From: Aquirufa aurantiipilula
Lineage (GTDB): Bacteria; Bacteroidota; Bacteroidia; Cytophagales; Spirosomataceae
Reading direction: 5' to 3'
DNA length: 64,000 bases
NCBI RefSeq assembly: GCF_019923745.1
Contig: NZ_JAANOG010000009.1
Span: forward strand, 1 to 64,000
Shown here: positions 53,627 through 63,674 of the stretch, one piece after another
How positions within the stretch are numbered: the stretch's first letter is position 1
Layout: each line of letters starts with the position of its first letter
Notes under the pieces: model-generated
Seen by the model: the letters and a program-made list of their open reading frames with translations, nothing else
Told to the model about the DNA's origin: nothing
Database searches by the model: none
Program-made: the position numbers and the translations under genes

Positions 53627-55084
53627 ATGTTTGGGTTAGATCCTACCTTATTCTTCCTACTATTTTTCTGCTTATTCGCAGCCTGTGCCTTTGAATTCGT
53701 TAATGGATTCCATGATACAGCCAACGCAGTAGCGACCGTTATCTACACCCATTCATTGAAACCCACACAAGCAGTAGTTTGGTCTGGATTCATGAATTTT
53801 GTAGGTCTTTTGACCGGTGGTGTGGGAGTTACCATGAGTATCATTGGCCTATTACCGACCGAACTCCTCATTGATACCAACGTGTATCATTCCATGGCCA
53901 TGGCACTTTCCCTACTATTTTCAGCCATTTTATGGAATTTAGGTACTTGGTACTTTGGTATTCCTGCCTCTAGTTCGCATACCTTAATTGGTTCTATCAT
54001 AGGAATTGGAGTAGGTCATGCTATTTTGCCAGAAAATCAAACAAACGTTAGTGCCGTGAACTGGGATAAAGCTCAAGAAATAGGACAAGCCTTATTGCTT
54101 TCGCCTCTATTTGGTTTTGCCTTGGCCATCGTTTTGATGTACATCTTAAAAAAGACCATCAAAAATAAAGAAATCTTTAAAGAGCCTAAAAAGAATTCCC
54201 CTCCTCCACTTTGGATTCGTGCTATTCTAATTACAACGTGCACTTTGGTATCTTTTTTCCACGGACGTAATGACGGCCAAAAAGGTATTGGTCTAGTAAT
54301 GGTCATTTTGATTGCCTTTTTACCTGGCTATTTTGCCATCAATTCAACCTTAGATTTGAATCGTCTACAAAAAGATTTAACTCAAGTAGAAATCATTTCA
54401 GCTAAAATCGATACCACCACTCTTTCTGTCAAAGAACAAGAAAGTTTCCGTACCGTAATTAGTTCTTCTAAAGCTTTACACGAACTACTTTTAACTAAAA
54501 ACATTCAGACCAGTAACTTATCGACTAAGCAAAAGTTTGACATTAGAAAAGCGGCATTGAATATTAACAAGCATGCCAAAAAATTGATTGAAAGTGAATC
54601 TGTTGCTCTTTCTGAAGCAGATAAAAAAGCATTCAAAAAAGCTACAGCAGGTGATAAAGCTGCTTTTTTCGCCTTTGGCGCTACATCGGGAACGGGTATA
54701 GCCGCGGTGACTGATTTCGCTCCGAACTGGGTGATGTGGATGGTGGCTCTTTCCTTAGGCCTAGGCACTATGGTCGGTTGGAAACGAATCGTGGTAACCA
54801 TTGGTGAGAAAATTGGAAAGCACCATTTAACCTATGCACAAGGAGCCTCTGCTGAGCTAATTGCCTCGGTAACCATTGGACTAGCCACGGCTTATAAATG
54901 GCCAGTAAGTACCACGCACGTATTGAGCTCTGGTATCGCAGGAACCATGGTAGCTTCTAAAGGTATCAAAAATCTTCAAGGCGGAACCGTCAAAAATATT
55001 GTCATGGCTTGGGTATTAACTCTCCCAGTAACCATCGTATTGGCGGCAGGTTTGTTCGTCTTTTTCCGTTGGATTACGGGATAA
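53627..55084 (+). CDS. pit: PiT family inorganic phosphate transporter
   Basis: A 485-residue membrane protein with the two inverted PiT signatures: AFEFVNGFHDTANAVATVIY at the start, and GRNDGQKGIGLVMVILIAFL in the middle, plus WPVSTTHVLSS near the end. A soluble helical insert (about residues 235-340) splits the two halves. It imports metal-phosphate with protons. There is no PhoU-like gene beside it. Confidence 0.95.
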   Translation: MFGLDPTLFFLLFFCLFAACAFEFVNGFHDTANAVATVIYTHSLKPTQAVVWSGFMNFVGLLTGGVGVTMSIIGLLPTELLIDTNVYHSMAMALSLLFSAILWNLGTWYFGIPASSSHTLIGSIIGIGVGHAILPENQTNVSAVNWDKAQEIGQALLLSPLFGFALAIVLMYILKKTIKNKEIFKEPKKNSPPPLWIRAILITTCTLVSFFHGRNDGQKGIGLVMVILIAFLPGYFAINSTLDLNRLQKDLTQVEIISAKIDTTTLSVKEQESFRTVISSSKALHELLLTKNIQTSNLSTKQKFDIRKAALNINKHAKKLIESESVALSEADKKAFKKATAGDKAAFFAFGATSGTGIAAVTDFAPNWVMWMVALSLGLGTMVGWKRIVVTIGEKIGKHHLTYAQGASAELIASVTIGLATAYKWPVSTTHVLSSGIAGTMVASKGIKNLQGGTVKNIVMAWVLTLPVTIVLAAGLFVFFRWITG

Positions 55085-55098
55085 AAGCTTGTAATTTT

Positions 55099-55128
55099 GA
55101 GGGAAGCTAAATGCTTCCCTTTTTTTTA
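55099..55128 (+). terminator. Terminator after pit
   Basis: AGGGAAGC, loop TAAAT, GCTTCCCT and eight T: a clean intrinsic terminator 15 nt after the stop. Confidence 0.92.
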
Positions 55129-55144
55129 TACACCAATATAATAC

Positions 55145-55972
55145 ATGAAACAGTTAAGCCTAAGCCTAAAGCTTGTGCTTATGTTTTGCGTACTGAGCGC
55201 AAAAGCACAATCCCCCAGGCAATACTACCATATTTCAAATGGCTGGACTGACCTAAACATATCCGGTAAAATAGCAGGCAAATTCAGTTGGCAATTAGAA
55301 AACCAACATAGAAGACAAGACCAACAAGGAGATTATAATCCGAATACCACGACAGGCAATCCTTACCATAATTTAAACCAGCACATTTTCAGGCCCTACA
55401 TTCATTATCAAATGAGTCCTGCTGTGCGCTTCTCTTTGATGCCTTTAGGATGGATAGGAAGCAATCGATTTAGTAATGGTGAACCGTCGGCATTTTTCTC
55501 AGAATTACGCATAGCACCTCAAGTTATATTAACCCAGCAGCTTAACCGTTTACGCATTGATCATCGCTTTCGCTATGAATTCCGTTGGTTAGGCGTCAAC
55601 CAACCCGTGGATGATAAAAGCTTTGTTTATGGAGGAGATTTTTCAACTAGCACCTACAGAAAAAGATTTCGCTACCAAATTAAGGCCAGTATGCCATTGG
55701 GAAAAGCCAAAATGGAAGATAAAACTTGGTATGTTCAAGCCTACAATGAGTTGATGATTAACATGGGGGAACAAGTTCCTAACCTGAATATATTTGATCA
55801 AAACCGCGTATTACTAGGTGTAGGTTACCGAATTAACTCCAATTTGTCGGTAGAAATGGGCTATATGCAACAAAGCATTTTCCGTTTTAACAATGCTGCT
55901 AAAAATAATGTGGATATCAACAACATCCTTCAAGTAAATCTAGCGATATCGAATTTCGAAACATTCTTTTAA
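55145..55972 (+). CDS. DUF2490 family outer-membrane protein
   Basis: A 275-residue exported protein (signal cleaved near AKA-QS, residue 21-22) with alternating strands expected of a small beta-barrel (FSWQLENQHRRQDQQGDY, RIDHRFRYEFRW, and a C-terminal strand ending in aromatic FETFF). This matches DUF2490 proteins of Bacteroidota. No function is established. Confidence 0.85.
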   Translation: MKQLSLSLKLVLMFCVLSAKAQSPRQYYHISNGWTDLNISGKIAGKFSWQLENQHRRQDQQGDYNPNTTTGNPYHNLNQHIFRPYIHYQMSPAVRFSLMPLGWIGSNRFSNGEPSAFFSELRIAPQVILTQQLNRLRIDHRFRYEFRWLGVNQPVDDKSFVYGGDFSTSTYRKRFRYQIKASMPLGKAKMEDKTWYVQAYNELMINMGEQVPNLNIFDQNRVLLGVGYRINSNLSVEMGYMQQSIFRFNNAAKNNVDINNILQVNLAISNFETFF

Positions 55973-55986
55973 ACAAGGCATTTACG

Positions 55987-55994
55987 TATCTTTG
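55987..55994 (+). promoter_or_regulatory. -7 box of rsmG
   Basis: TATCTTTG followed by CA matches TAnnTTTG exactly, 15 nt before the ATG at 56010. This placement also argues against the in-frame TTG at 55992 as the start. No clear TTG box upstream. Confidence 0.5.
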
Positions 55995-56009
55995 CACTTT
56001 GAAAAAGAA

Positions 56010-56636
56010 ATGAAAGCCGATATCATCAAAAATTACTTTCCTGAACTGACATCCAAACAATTGGAGCAATTTGAAATGCTCTACCCTTTGTATCAAGAAT
56101 GGAATGAAAAAATCAACGTTATCTCCCGAAAGGATATCGACAATCTGATGCTACATCATGTGCTTCATTCCTTGGGAATAGCTAAAATCATTAATTTCCG
56201 ACCAGGAACTGAAATCTTAGACGTAGGAACAGGCGGAGGTTTTCCAGGTATCCCATTGGCCATTTTATTCCCTCAATGTACTTTTACTTTAGTAGATAGC
56301 ATTGGTAAAAAAATCAAAGTGGTGGAAGGAGTCGCGGCTTCTCTTGGTTTAGAGAATGTCACCGCTTTACATACCAGGGCAGAAGATTTGGATCAAGACT
56401 TTGAATTTGTAGTTAGTAGAGCCGTTACACGCATTACACCATTCTATTATTGGGTCAAAAATAAAATCAGTCCAAACCATTTTCATACCCAAAGAAATGG
56501 CATTCTATGTTTAAAAGGAGGAGATTTAACAGAAGAATTGGCTGAATTTGGTAAAAAACATAAGATATTTGAGTTGGGGGAAATCTTCAACGAAGAATTT
56601 TTTGAGACTAAAAAAGTGGTTTACGTCCCTATGTAA
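56010..56636 (+). CDS. rsmG: 16S rRNA (guanine(527)-N(7))-methyltransferase
   Basis: About 208 residues from the ATG at 56010. The RsmG signature is complete: YPLYQEWNEKINVISRKD, HHVLHSLGIAK, then the SAM-binding ILDVGTGGGFPGIPLAILFP, VDSIGKKIKVVE and VVSRAV. It methylates N7 of G527 in 16S rRNA using SAM. Confidence 0.95.
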   Translation: MKADIIKNYFPELTSKQLEQFEMLYPLYQEWNEKINVISRKDIDNLMLHHVLHSLGIAKIINFRPGTEILDVGTGGGFPGIPLAILFPQCTFTLVDSIGKKIKVVEGVAASLGLENVTALHTRAEDLDQDFEFVVSRAVTRITPFYYWVKNKISPNHFHTQRNGILCLKGGDLTEELAEFGKKHKIFELGEIFNEEFFETKKVVYVPM

Positions 56637-56676
56637 ATAGCGTTATTTCCTTATATTGAATTTTTAATCTGTTTGA

Positions 56677-57663
56677 ATGCCCCATATTTCAGTTGCTCTT
56701 TGTACCTATAACGGCGAAAAATACCTCCCATATCAACTGGAAAGTATAGCTTCACAGACTCAAGCCATCCATGAGCTCGTTGTTTTTGACGATGGATCTA
56801 GCGACAAAAGCATCGAAATTCTAGAAGTATTCAAAGAAAAAGTCCCATTTCAAGTACGCATTCATCAGAATGAAATGAATGTGGGAAGTAGTAAAAACTT
56901 TGAATTGTGTGTGCAAGCATGCACAGGAGATATCATCTTCTTTAGTGACCAAGATGACTTATGGTTACCTCACAAAGTAGAAACTTTAGTTCGATATTTC
57001 GAACAATATCCAGATAAAGATGCGGTTTTTTCCAATGCGATCATGATTGACCGAGCAGGAAAACCAACAGGTAAAACAAGCTTTGAACAAATTGAATTTA
57101 TAGAGCCATTGCAAGATGCTTGGAAGGCAGGTAATTCCTTTGACATATTATTAAAAGGTTATGTGGTCACAGGGGCTACATTGGCCATTCGTTCTCAAGT
57201 AAAAAAGGAAGTTTTTCCTACTCCTCACATCATTCCTGAGCTCATTCATGATGGTTGGATAGCCTTGTTTTTGTCAATGACGAATCGAATCGCTTTTGTG
57301 AAAGAGCCATTGATACAATACCGAGAACATGACAGTCAGCAAGTAGGCCTTAAAAGTGAAAAAAAAGCCGTCTCGCTTATGGACCGACTAAAGCGTTCAA
57401 GAACAGCTAAATTAGCTCAGATTGAAAAGAAAGCTACAGATTCCACAGCCCTATACAATTATCTAAAAGCCAGTGGTAAAGCAGGCGACAATGCCTTAAA
57501 TAAAGTGGCCAGCCGAATGCAACATTACCAAATGCGGGCTAACCTAGCCAATAACCGATTACTAAGAATTTGGCCTGTTTTGAAAGGAGTATTGCAAGGA
57601 GGTTATAAATTGCATGACGGAGGCAAGTGGTGGCATCCCGTCTTAGGTGATATCATTGAATAA
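56677..57663 (+). CDS. GT2 family glycosyltransferase
   Basis: A 328-residue GT-A enzyme: SVALCTYNGEKYLPYQLESI, VVFDDGSSDKSIEI, the DXD-equivalent FFSDQDDLWLP, and the acceptor-side LIHDGWIALFL. This resembles rhamnosyltransferases of surface polysaccharide synthesis. It is followed 1 nt later by the DUF5672 gene, so the two probably work on the same glycan. Confidence 0.9.
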   Translation: MPHISVALCTYNGEKYLPYQLESIASQTQAIHELVVFDDGSSDKSIEILEVFKEKVPFQVRIHQNEMNVGSSKNFELCVQACTGDIIFFSDQDDLWLPHKVETLVRYFEQYPDKDAVFSNAIMIDRAGKPTGKTSFEQIEFIEPLQDAWKAGNSFDILLKGYVVTGATLAIRSQVKKEVFPTPHIIPELIHDGWIALFLSMTNRIAFVKEPLIQYREHDSQQVGLKSEKKAVSLMDRLKRSRTAKLAQIEKKATDSTALYNYLKASGKAGDNALNKVASRMQHYQMRANLANNRLLRIWPVLKGVLQGGYKLHDGGKWWHPVLGDIIE

Positions 57664-57664
57664 C

Positions 57665-58393
57665 ATGCAAACATTGGTGGGAATCGTTATTCCTATTTAC
57701 AAAGAAGTTATTTCGGCCCTGGAACAAAAATCTTTGCTCCAGTGTAAAAAAATATTAGGCCACTACCCCATTCATTTCGTGCTACCTGAAGGACTTAATG
57801 CCCCTTATGTACATGAGCATTTTCCAGAAGCTAATTTGGTCTATTTCCCTCCAGCCTTTTTTACTAGTACCAAAACCTATAACCACTTATTAATTGACCC
57901 CGCTTTTTACGAGCGCTTTATCCAGCATGAGTTTATTCTGATTTACCAATTAGACGCTTATGTTTTCCAAGATGATTTGGTCGCCTGGTGCCAAAAAGGT
58001 TATGATTATATAGGTGCCCCTAAATTAAAAAAGAAGCATTGGGATAATAAAGATGCTTTCCAATGGCCCCTGATAGAGCCTATTATGATGAATGGGGGCC
58101 TATCTTTACGAAAAGTGGCCCCCATTATCAAATTTTTAAACTGGTATCATCGGCTATTTGGCACTTGGCCTGCCAATGAAGATTCCCTTTTTTCTGTCTA
58201 CCATAAAAGAGCTTTTCCGCTTCGTTTCTTACTCAAATTACCTACTTGGAAAGAGGCTTTGGCTTTTGCATTTGAACAGAATCCACAAATAAGTCTTCAT
58301 CTCAATGCAGGAAAATTACCCTTTGGCTGCCATGCTTGGGAAAAGTACAATCCTAGCTTTTGGGAACCATTTATGGAAGATTTAAAATCCTAG
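57665..58393 (+). CDS. DUF5672 family protein, probable glycosyltransferase
   Basis: A 242-residue protein beginning TLVGIVIPIYKEVISALEQK, with ILIYQLDAYVFQDDL (a DxD-like position), YDYIGAPKL and MNGGLSLRK, and a C-terminal GCHAWEKYNPSFWEPF. These are hallmarks of DUF5672, found beside sugar transferases. The ATG right after the previous stop is preferred over an overlapping GTG. It ends 4 nt into the convergent gene. Confidence 0.85.
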   Translation: MQTLVGIVIPIYKEVISALEQKSLLQCKKILGHYPIHFVLPEGLNAPYVHEHFPEANLVYFPPAFFTSTKTYNHLLIDPAFYERFIQHEFILIYQLDAYVFQDDLVAWCQKGYDYIGAPKLKKKHWDNKDAFQWPLIEPIMMNGGLSLRKVAPIIKFLNWYHRLFGTWPANEDSLFSVYHKRAFPLRFLLKLPTWKEALAFAFEQNPQISLHLNAGKLPFGCHAWEKYNPSFWEPFMEDLKS

Positions 58394-59250
58394 AAATTCT
58401 TCTTCGCTAAATAATCGCGACTGATTTTTAAGCTTTCAAAAGGATCGCGCTTACTTACGTCTTGCTCGACGAACCAGTATTTCAAACCTGCCGCTTTTCT
58501 AGCAGCGAAGATGCGATCAAAATCAATGGTTCCATTTCCAACCTCAGTAAATACCTTGGTTCCTGCTTCCATATCTTTCACGTGCCACAGTGGGAAACGA
58601 CCTGGGTGTTTCTCAAAATAAGCAACTGGATCGACGCCTGCACGACCAAACCAATATAAATCAGCTTCCATTTTCACTAAATCAGCTGAAGTATTTTGTA
58701 AAATATAATCATAAGGAACAAAATCTGCCGACTTCACAAATTCAAAATCGTGGTTGTGGTAGGCAAATTGGATACCAGCCGATTTAGTGGCTTCACCCGA
58801 ACTGGTTAACAAGCTAGGTAGTGCCTTGTAATGATCTGCACTACGCTCATTCGGAAATAAGAATGCACATACCATGAACTCTGCACCTACGTGGTGTAAA
58901 TCTTCAACGGCTTTTTGCCATCCGTCTGACAAAGTTCCTTTGGATTTGATTGCAACACCAGATGTATGGTGAGAGCTAACTACTTTCAGGCCTACACGAT
59001 CCAAGATGGTTTTAAATTCATGGGCAGTTTTGCCAAAGAAAGTACCATTGTAGCCATAAATTTCTAGGTTTTTATATCCTAGGCCAGCCAATTTCTCCAA
59101 TGACCCTTCAAGGTCTTTGGCTACTGCGTCACGAACAGTATATATTTGTACACCCAAAGGTCCTAAATAGGGGTTAACAGCAAGGCTGGAGTGGGCATAT
59201 AGGCCCGAAACTCCTAAGGCTAAGCCTTTTAAAAATATTCTTCTTTCCAT
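58390..59250 (-). CDS. Exported xylose-isomerase-like TIM barrel protein
   Basis: A 286-residue sugar phosphate isomerase/epimerase-fold protein with a Tat-like or Sec signal (MERRIFLKGLALGVSGLYAH). The AP-endonuclease-2 TIM barrel has FAYHNHDFEF, KMEADLYWFGRAG, PLWHVKDME and WFVEQDVSKRDPF, supplying the metal-binding His/Glu/Asp set. Such proteins are common in Bacteroidota; substrate is not known. Confidence 0.85.
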   Translation of the reverse strand: MERRIFLKGLALGVSGLYAHSSLAVNPYLGPLGVQIYTVRDAVAKDLEGSLEKLAGLGYKNLEIYGYNGTFFGKTAHEFKTILDRVGLKVVSSHHTSGVAIKSKGTLSDGWQKAVEDLHHVGAEFMVCAFLFPNERSADHYKALPSLLTSSGEATKSAGIQFAYHNHDFEFVKSADFVPYDYILQNTSADLVKMEADLYWFGRAGVDPVAYFEKHPGRFPLWHVKDMEAGTKVFTEVGNGTIDFDRIFAARKAAGLKYWFVEQDVSKRDPFESLKISRDYLAKKNF

Positions 59251-59456
59251 TGTATTAATATGATAAAATAGATATCCACGAATTTAACTATTCGTAGAAA
59301 TAAATGAAATGAATTAGGAGAATAAGTTTTAAACAGGAGGGAAATGAAAGAATTTACAAGCATCAAAATATCAATAGCTTCTGGCGGCTGATGAAATTAT
59401 ATACAGCTGAAGGATACATTATTAGAAACTTACACGAGTTGAGGCTTACAGTATAA

Positions 59457-59819
59457 CTAAGCCCCCACCAAAACATGGTTACTTAAGAAGTCACGCAAAG
59501 GTCTTACTTGGCGACGGGAAATGGAGATATTTACATCATTGTTTAACTTGATCACTTTAGCTATTTTCAAATCAACTGAAGAAATATAGGTAGGATTAAC
59601 TAATGCGGATTTAGATGGACGAATGAATCCATAATCTTGCAATAACATTTCAAAGAATTTCAAAGTCCGACAAGAAAGAACTTTGCGACCATCTTTCAGG
59701 AATATATTGGAATAATTTCCTTCACCACGGATAAACAAAATACAGCTTGGGCAAACTTTGAAGGTTCCTAAATTTATTAACAACTTCTCGTCGCTAGAAA
59801 CAGGCTTAACGTTTTTCAT
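59457..59819 (-). CDS. LytTR DNA-binding domain protein
   Basis: A 120-residue protein that is a single LytTR domain: ILFIRGEGNYSNIFLKDGRK, SCRTLKFFEMLLQ, GFIRPSKSALVNPTYISSVD, and ISISRRQVRPLRDFL. It lacks a receiver domain, unlike most LytTR response regulators. It is isolated (about 200 nt and 280 nt free on its two sides), with no partner kinase nearby. Target unknown. Confidence 0.88.
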   Translation of the reverse strand: MKNVKPVSSDEKLLINLGTFKVCPSCILFIRGEGNYSNIFLKDGRKVLSCRTLKFFEMLLQDYGFIRPSKSALVNPTYISSVDLKIAKVIKLNNDVNISISRRQVRPLRDFLSNHVLVGA

Positions 59820-60103
59820 AAATTGAGTAGATTAAACTGACACAGGTAACTAATACGATGTAAAGCTACCCAATGTTCTTAAATAAAAATCCATAATTCA
59901 CGTTATTTGTGTTATTAACGCTTTTAATTAATATTAAGACCTATTTCATTTAACAATTTAGCCCCATTTGACAATCTGTTCAAACACAAATCGTGAAAAA
60001 TTTGATTAAAACCTAATTTATCCCAAGGATAAAATAAGCCCAAATACGAATTTATAGCTTATGCAAATTGAGAAAATCATTACCTTTAAGAAAAAAATAC
60101 ATC

Positions 60104-61075
60104 ATGAAATATAGACGTTTTGGCAAAACAGATTGGCAAATAAGTGAAGTTGGCTATGGCATGTGGGGCCTAGCAGGTTGGACAGGATCCGACGATAATG
60201 AGGTTCAAAAATCTCTAGAATTATCCGTAGAATTAGGCTGTAATTTCTTCGACACAGCTTGGGGTTATGGGGAAGGATTATCCGAACAAATTTTGGGTGC
60301 ATTATTAAAAAAGCATGCCGACAAACAATTGTATGCTGCCACTAAAATTCCACCTAAAAATTTTATTTGGCCATCTAAATCGCATTTTGAATTAAAGGAT
60401 TGTTTCCCCGCTCAGCACATCATTGAATACACAGAAAAAAGTCTGAAAAATTTAGGTGTGGAACAGATCGATTTGCAGCAATTCCACGTTTGGGAAGATG
60501 CTTGGGCGGACAATGATGATTGGAAAGAGGCGGTTCAAAAATTAAGTCAAGAGGGTAAAGTAAAGCACTGGGGAATTTCTGTCAACCGATGGGAACCTAA
60601 TAATTGCCTGAAGTCACTTGAAACAAATTTATTCTCTTCCGTGCAAGTGATATATAATATCTTTGACCAAAACCCTGAAGATCAATTGTTTCCGCTTTGT
60701 CAAAAATTAGACATTGGAATCATCGCCCGAGTACCATTGGATGAGGGAAGTTTAACAGGACTATTGGATTATAACACCACTTTCCCTGCAGACGACTGGC
60801 GCTCCACTTATTTCGTTCCAGAAAACTTAACGTCCAGTGTGGATCACGCGAATGCGTTAAAGCCCTTGGTTCCAGAGAATATGGATATGCCTGAAATGGC
60901 CTTACGGTTCATCTTATCGAATCCAGATGTGGGAACGATAATTCCAGGCATGAGAAAAATCAAGCACGTGAAAAGTAACATTGGCACTTCGGACGGACAA
61001 GGTTTAGCTCCAAGTTTGTTGGAAGAACTTAAAAAACACCGCTGGGAAAGACAGCCTACCGAATGGTCCCAATAG
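60104..61075 (+). CDS. Aldo/keto reductase
   Basis: A 323-residue NADPH-dependent TIM-barrel oxidoreductase. Conserved pieces: KTDWQISEVGYGMWGLAGW, the catalytic Asp/Tyr in FFDTAWGYGEGLSEQ, the Lys in YAATKIPP, and IDLQQFHVWED with the active-site His, then GTIIPGMRKIKHVKSNI. Start ATG at 60104 fits the family; a TTG 12 codons upstream does not. Overlaps the convergent gene by 20 nt. Confidence 0.93.
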   Translation: MKYRRFGKTDWQISEVGYGMWGLAGWTGSDDNEVQKSLELSVELGCNFFDTAWGYGEGLSEQILGALLKKHADKQLYAATKIPPKNFIWPSKSHFELKDCFPAQHIIEYTEKSLKNLGVEQIDLQQFHVWEDAWADNDDWKEAVQKLSQEGKVKHWGISVNRWEPNNCLKSLETNLFSSVQVIYNIFDQNPEDQLFPLCQKLDIGIIARVPLDEGSLTGLLDYNTTFPADDWRSTYFVPENLTSSVDHANALKPLVPENMDMPEMALRFILSNPDVGTIIPGMRKIKHVKSNIGTSDGQGLAPSLLEELKKHRWERQPTEWSQ

Positions 61076-61775
61076 ATTGATCAAAAAGCTCTTTTAATTG
61101 AGCTTCTTCCCGGAATCCCGATGTTTTTTGGAGTAATTTCCCACCTTGGAAAACCAAAAAGCTCGGGATTTCGTCTATTCCAAAAGATTGTAAAATAGCT
61201 TGATTACCATCAGCCTCTACTTTTAGGACAGTTACCTTGCCTGAATAATCTTGAGTTAGTTTATCTACCGTAGGCATCATTTTTAAACATGGGGCACACC
61301 ATTTGGCATAAAAATCTACGACCACCGCTTTTTCACTTTGAACCTTTTTAGTAAAATCTGCTAAATCCCAACCTTTGTCGTGTACCACATTAGGTACCCC
61401 CTCCAAGGGTTTTAATTTCGTTGTCCATTTCAAATATCCGCCTTTCAATTCCGTCACTTGAAATCCTTCTTTCCGCATTAATTCCGCAGCTTGAGCTGAG
61501 CGACCTCCAGAAAGACAATATATCAATACCGGCTTATCTTTAGACAATTTCTTGATTTGCTCCGCAAAATCGGCAGAACGAAAATCGATATTCATCGCCT
61601 TGGGTAAGTGGCCTCCGCCAAATTCTCCAGAAGTTCGCACATCCAATAAAATGGCAGAAGGATTTTCTTGAATCTTTTTTTCAAAGACCTCGACCTCAGC
61701 AGCCTGGGCATAAGTCTGCCAAGAAAAAAGAAGAAAAAATGCGAGAAGAGAAGAAAAAAAGAATTTAGCTTTCAT
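61056..61775 (-). CDS. Exported rhodanese-thioredoxin fusion protein
   Basis: A 239-residue protein with a signal peptide (cleaved near AQA, residue 25-26). The rhodanese domain (about 30-125) has the active Cys87 in YCLSGGRS. The C-terminal thioredoxin domain (about 135-235) has the redox pair Cys160/Cys163 in AKWCAPCLKM and the cis-Pro in EIPSF. The two domains in one exported chain suggest sulfur transfer or disulfide reduction in the periplasm; the reductant is unknown. Confidence 0.9.
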   Translation of the reverse strand: MKAKFFFSSLLAFFLLFSWQTYAQAAEVEVFEKKIQENPSAILLDVRTSGEFGGGHLPKAMNIDFRSADFAEQIKKLSKDKPVLIYCLSGGRSAQAAELMRKEGFQVTELKGGYLKWTTKLKPLEGVPNVVHDKGWDLADFTKKVQSEKAVVVDFYAKWCAPCLKMMPTVDKLTQDYSGKVTVLKVEADGNQAILQSFGIDEIPSFLVFQGGKLLQKTSGFREEAQLKELFDQSIGTIR

Positions 61776-61840
61776 TATTATTTGATTAATTATCAGCGAT
61801 TTAAGCAGCTGACTTTCGGTAAATCAGTGATTTTATCTAA

Positions 61841-63190
<1,350 letters not shown>

Positions 63191-63194
63191 GATC

Positions 63195-63512
63195 ATGGAT
63201 CGCGTTAAAGGGCTTTTTCTTGGAAAATATCGCTTCTATGTAATCTCTACTAGTATCATGCTGGTTTGGATGTTCTTTTTAGATACCAATGACCTTCGGG
63301 TACAATATCGACTTTGGAACGAACTTAGAGTGATGAAGAATGAGAAAGCATTTTACCAACAAAAATTAAAAGAACTGGAAAAAGAACGCCGAATGGTGGT
63401 TGGAAATCCTGCTTTGTTGGAAAAATATGCGCGAGAAAAGTACCTAATGAAACGACCCAATGAAGATATTTTTGTCATCGTAGATGAGGAAAATAAACCC
63501 TTGGAACCCTAA
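63195..63512 (+). CDS. FtsB/DivIC-like septum formation initiator
   Basis: A 105-residue protein with a short N-terminus, one membrane helix (FYVISTSIMLVWMFFLD), a coiled-coil (ELRVMKNEKAFYQQKLKELE) and the short conserved motif LEKYAREKYLMKRPNEDIFV. This is the DivIC/FtsB family that links division proteins at the septum. Its position after eno is seen in other bacteria. Confidence 0.9.
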   Translation: MDRVKGLFLGKYRFYVISTSIMLVWMFFLDTNDLRVQYRLWNELRVMKNEKAFYQQKLKELEKERRMVVGNPALLEKYAREKYLMKRPNEDIFVIVDEENKPLEP

Positions 63513-63513
63513 C

Positions 63514-63545
63514 AAAAAAGCTCCCATCAAATGGGAGCTTTTTTT
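63514..63545 (+). terminator. Terminator of the eno operon
   Basis: AAAAAAGCTCCCAT, loop CAA, ATGGGAGCTT and a long T run. Confidence 0.93.
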
Positions 63546-63635
63546 ATGTCCTTACCAAAAGGAATTGCCTGGTATTCTTTGAATTTGATTATCAATTTCT
63601 TGGACAATAATACTGAAATCTCAATCGTTTTCCAC

Positions 63636-63668
63636 AACGCTGTCAAGGTTTGGAACCTTGCCAGCGTT
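63636..63668. repeat. 33-bp REP-like palindrome, copy 4
   Basis: AACGCTGTCAAGGTTTGG followed by its imperfect complement; it is the exact reverse complement of the copy at 36836. It lies 6 nt beyond the stop of the partial acyltransferase gene. Confidence 0.88.
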
Positions 63669-63674
63669 AGGAAA

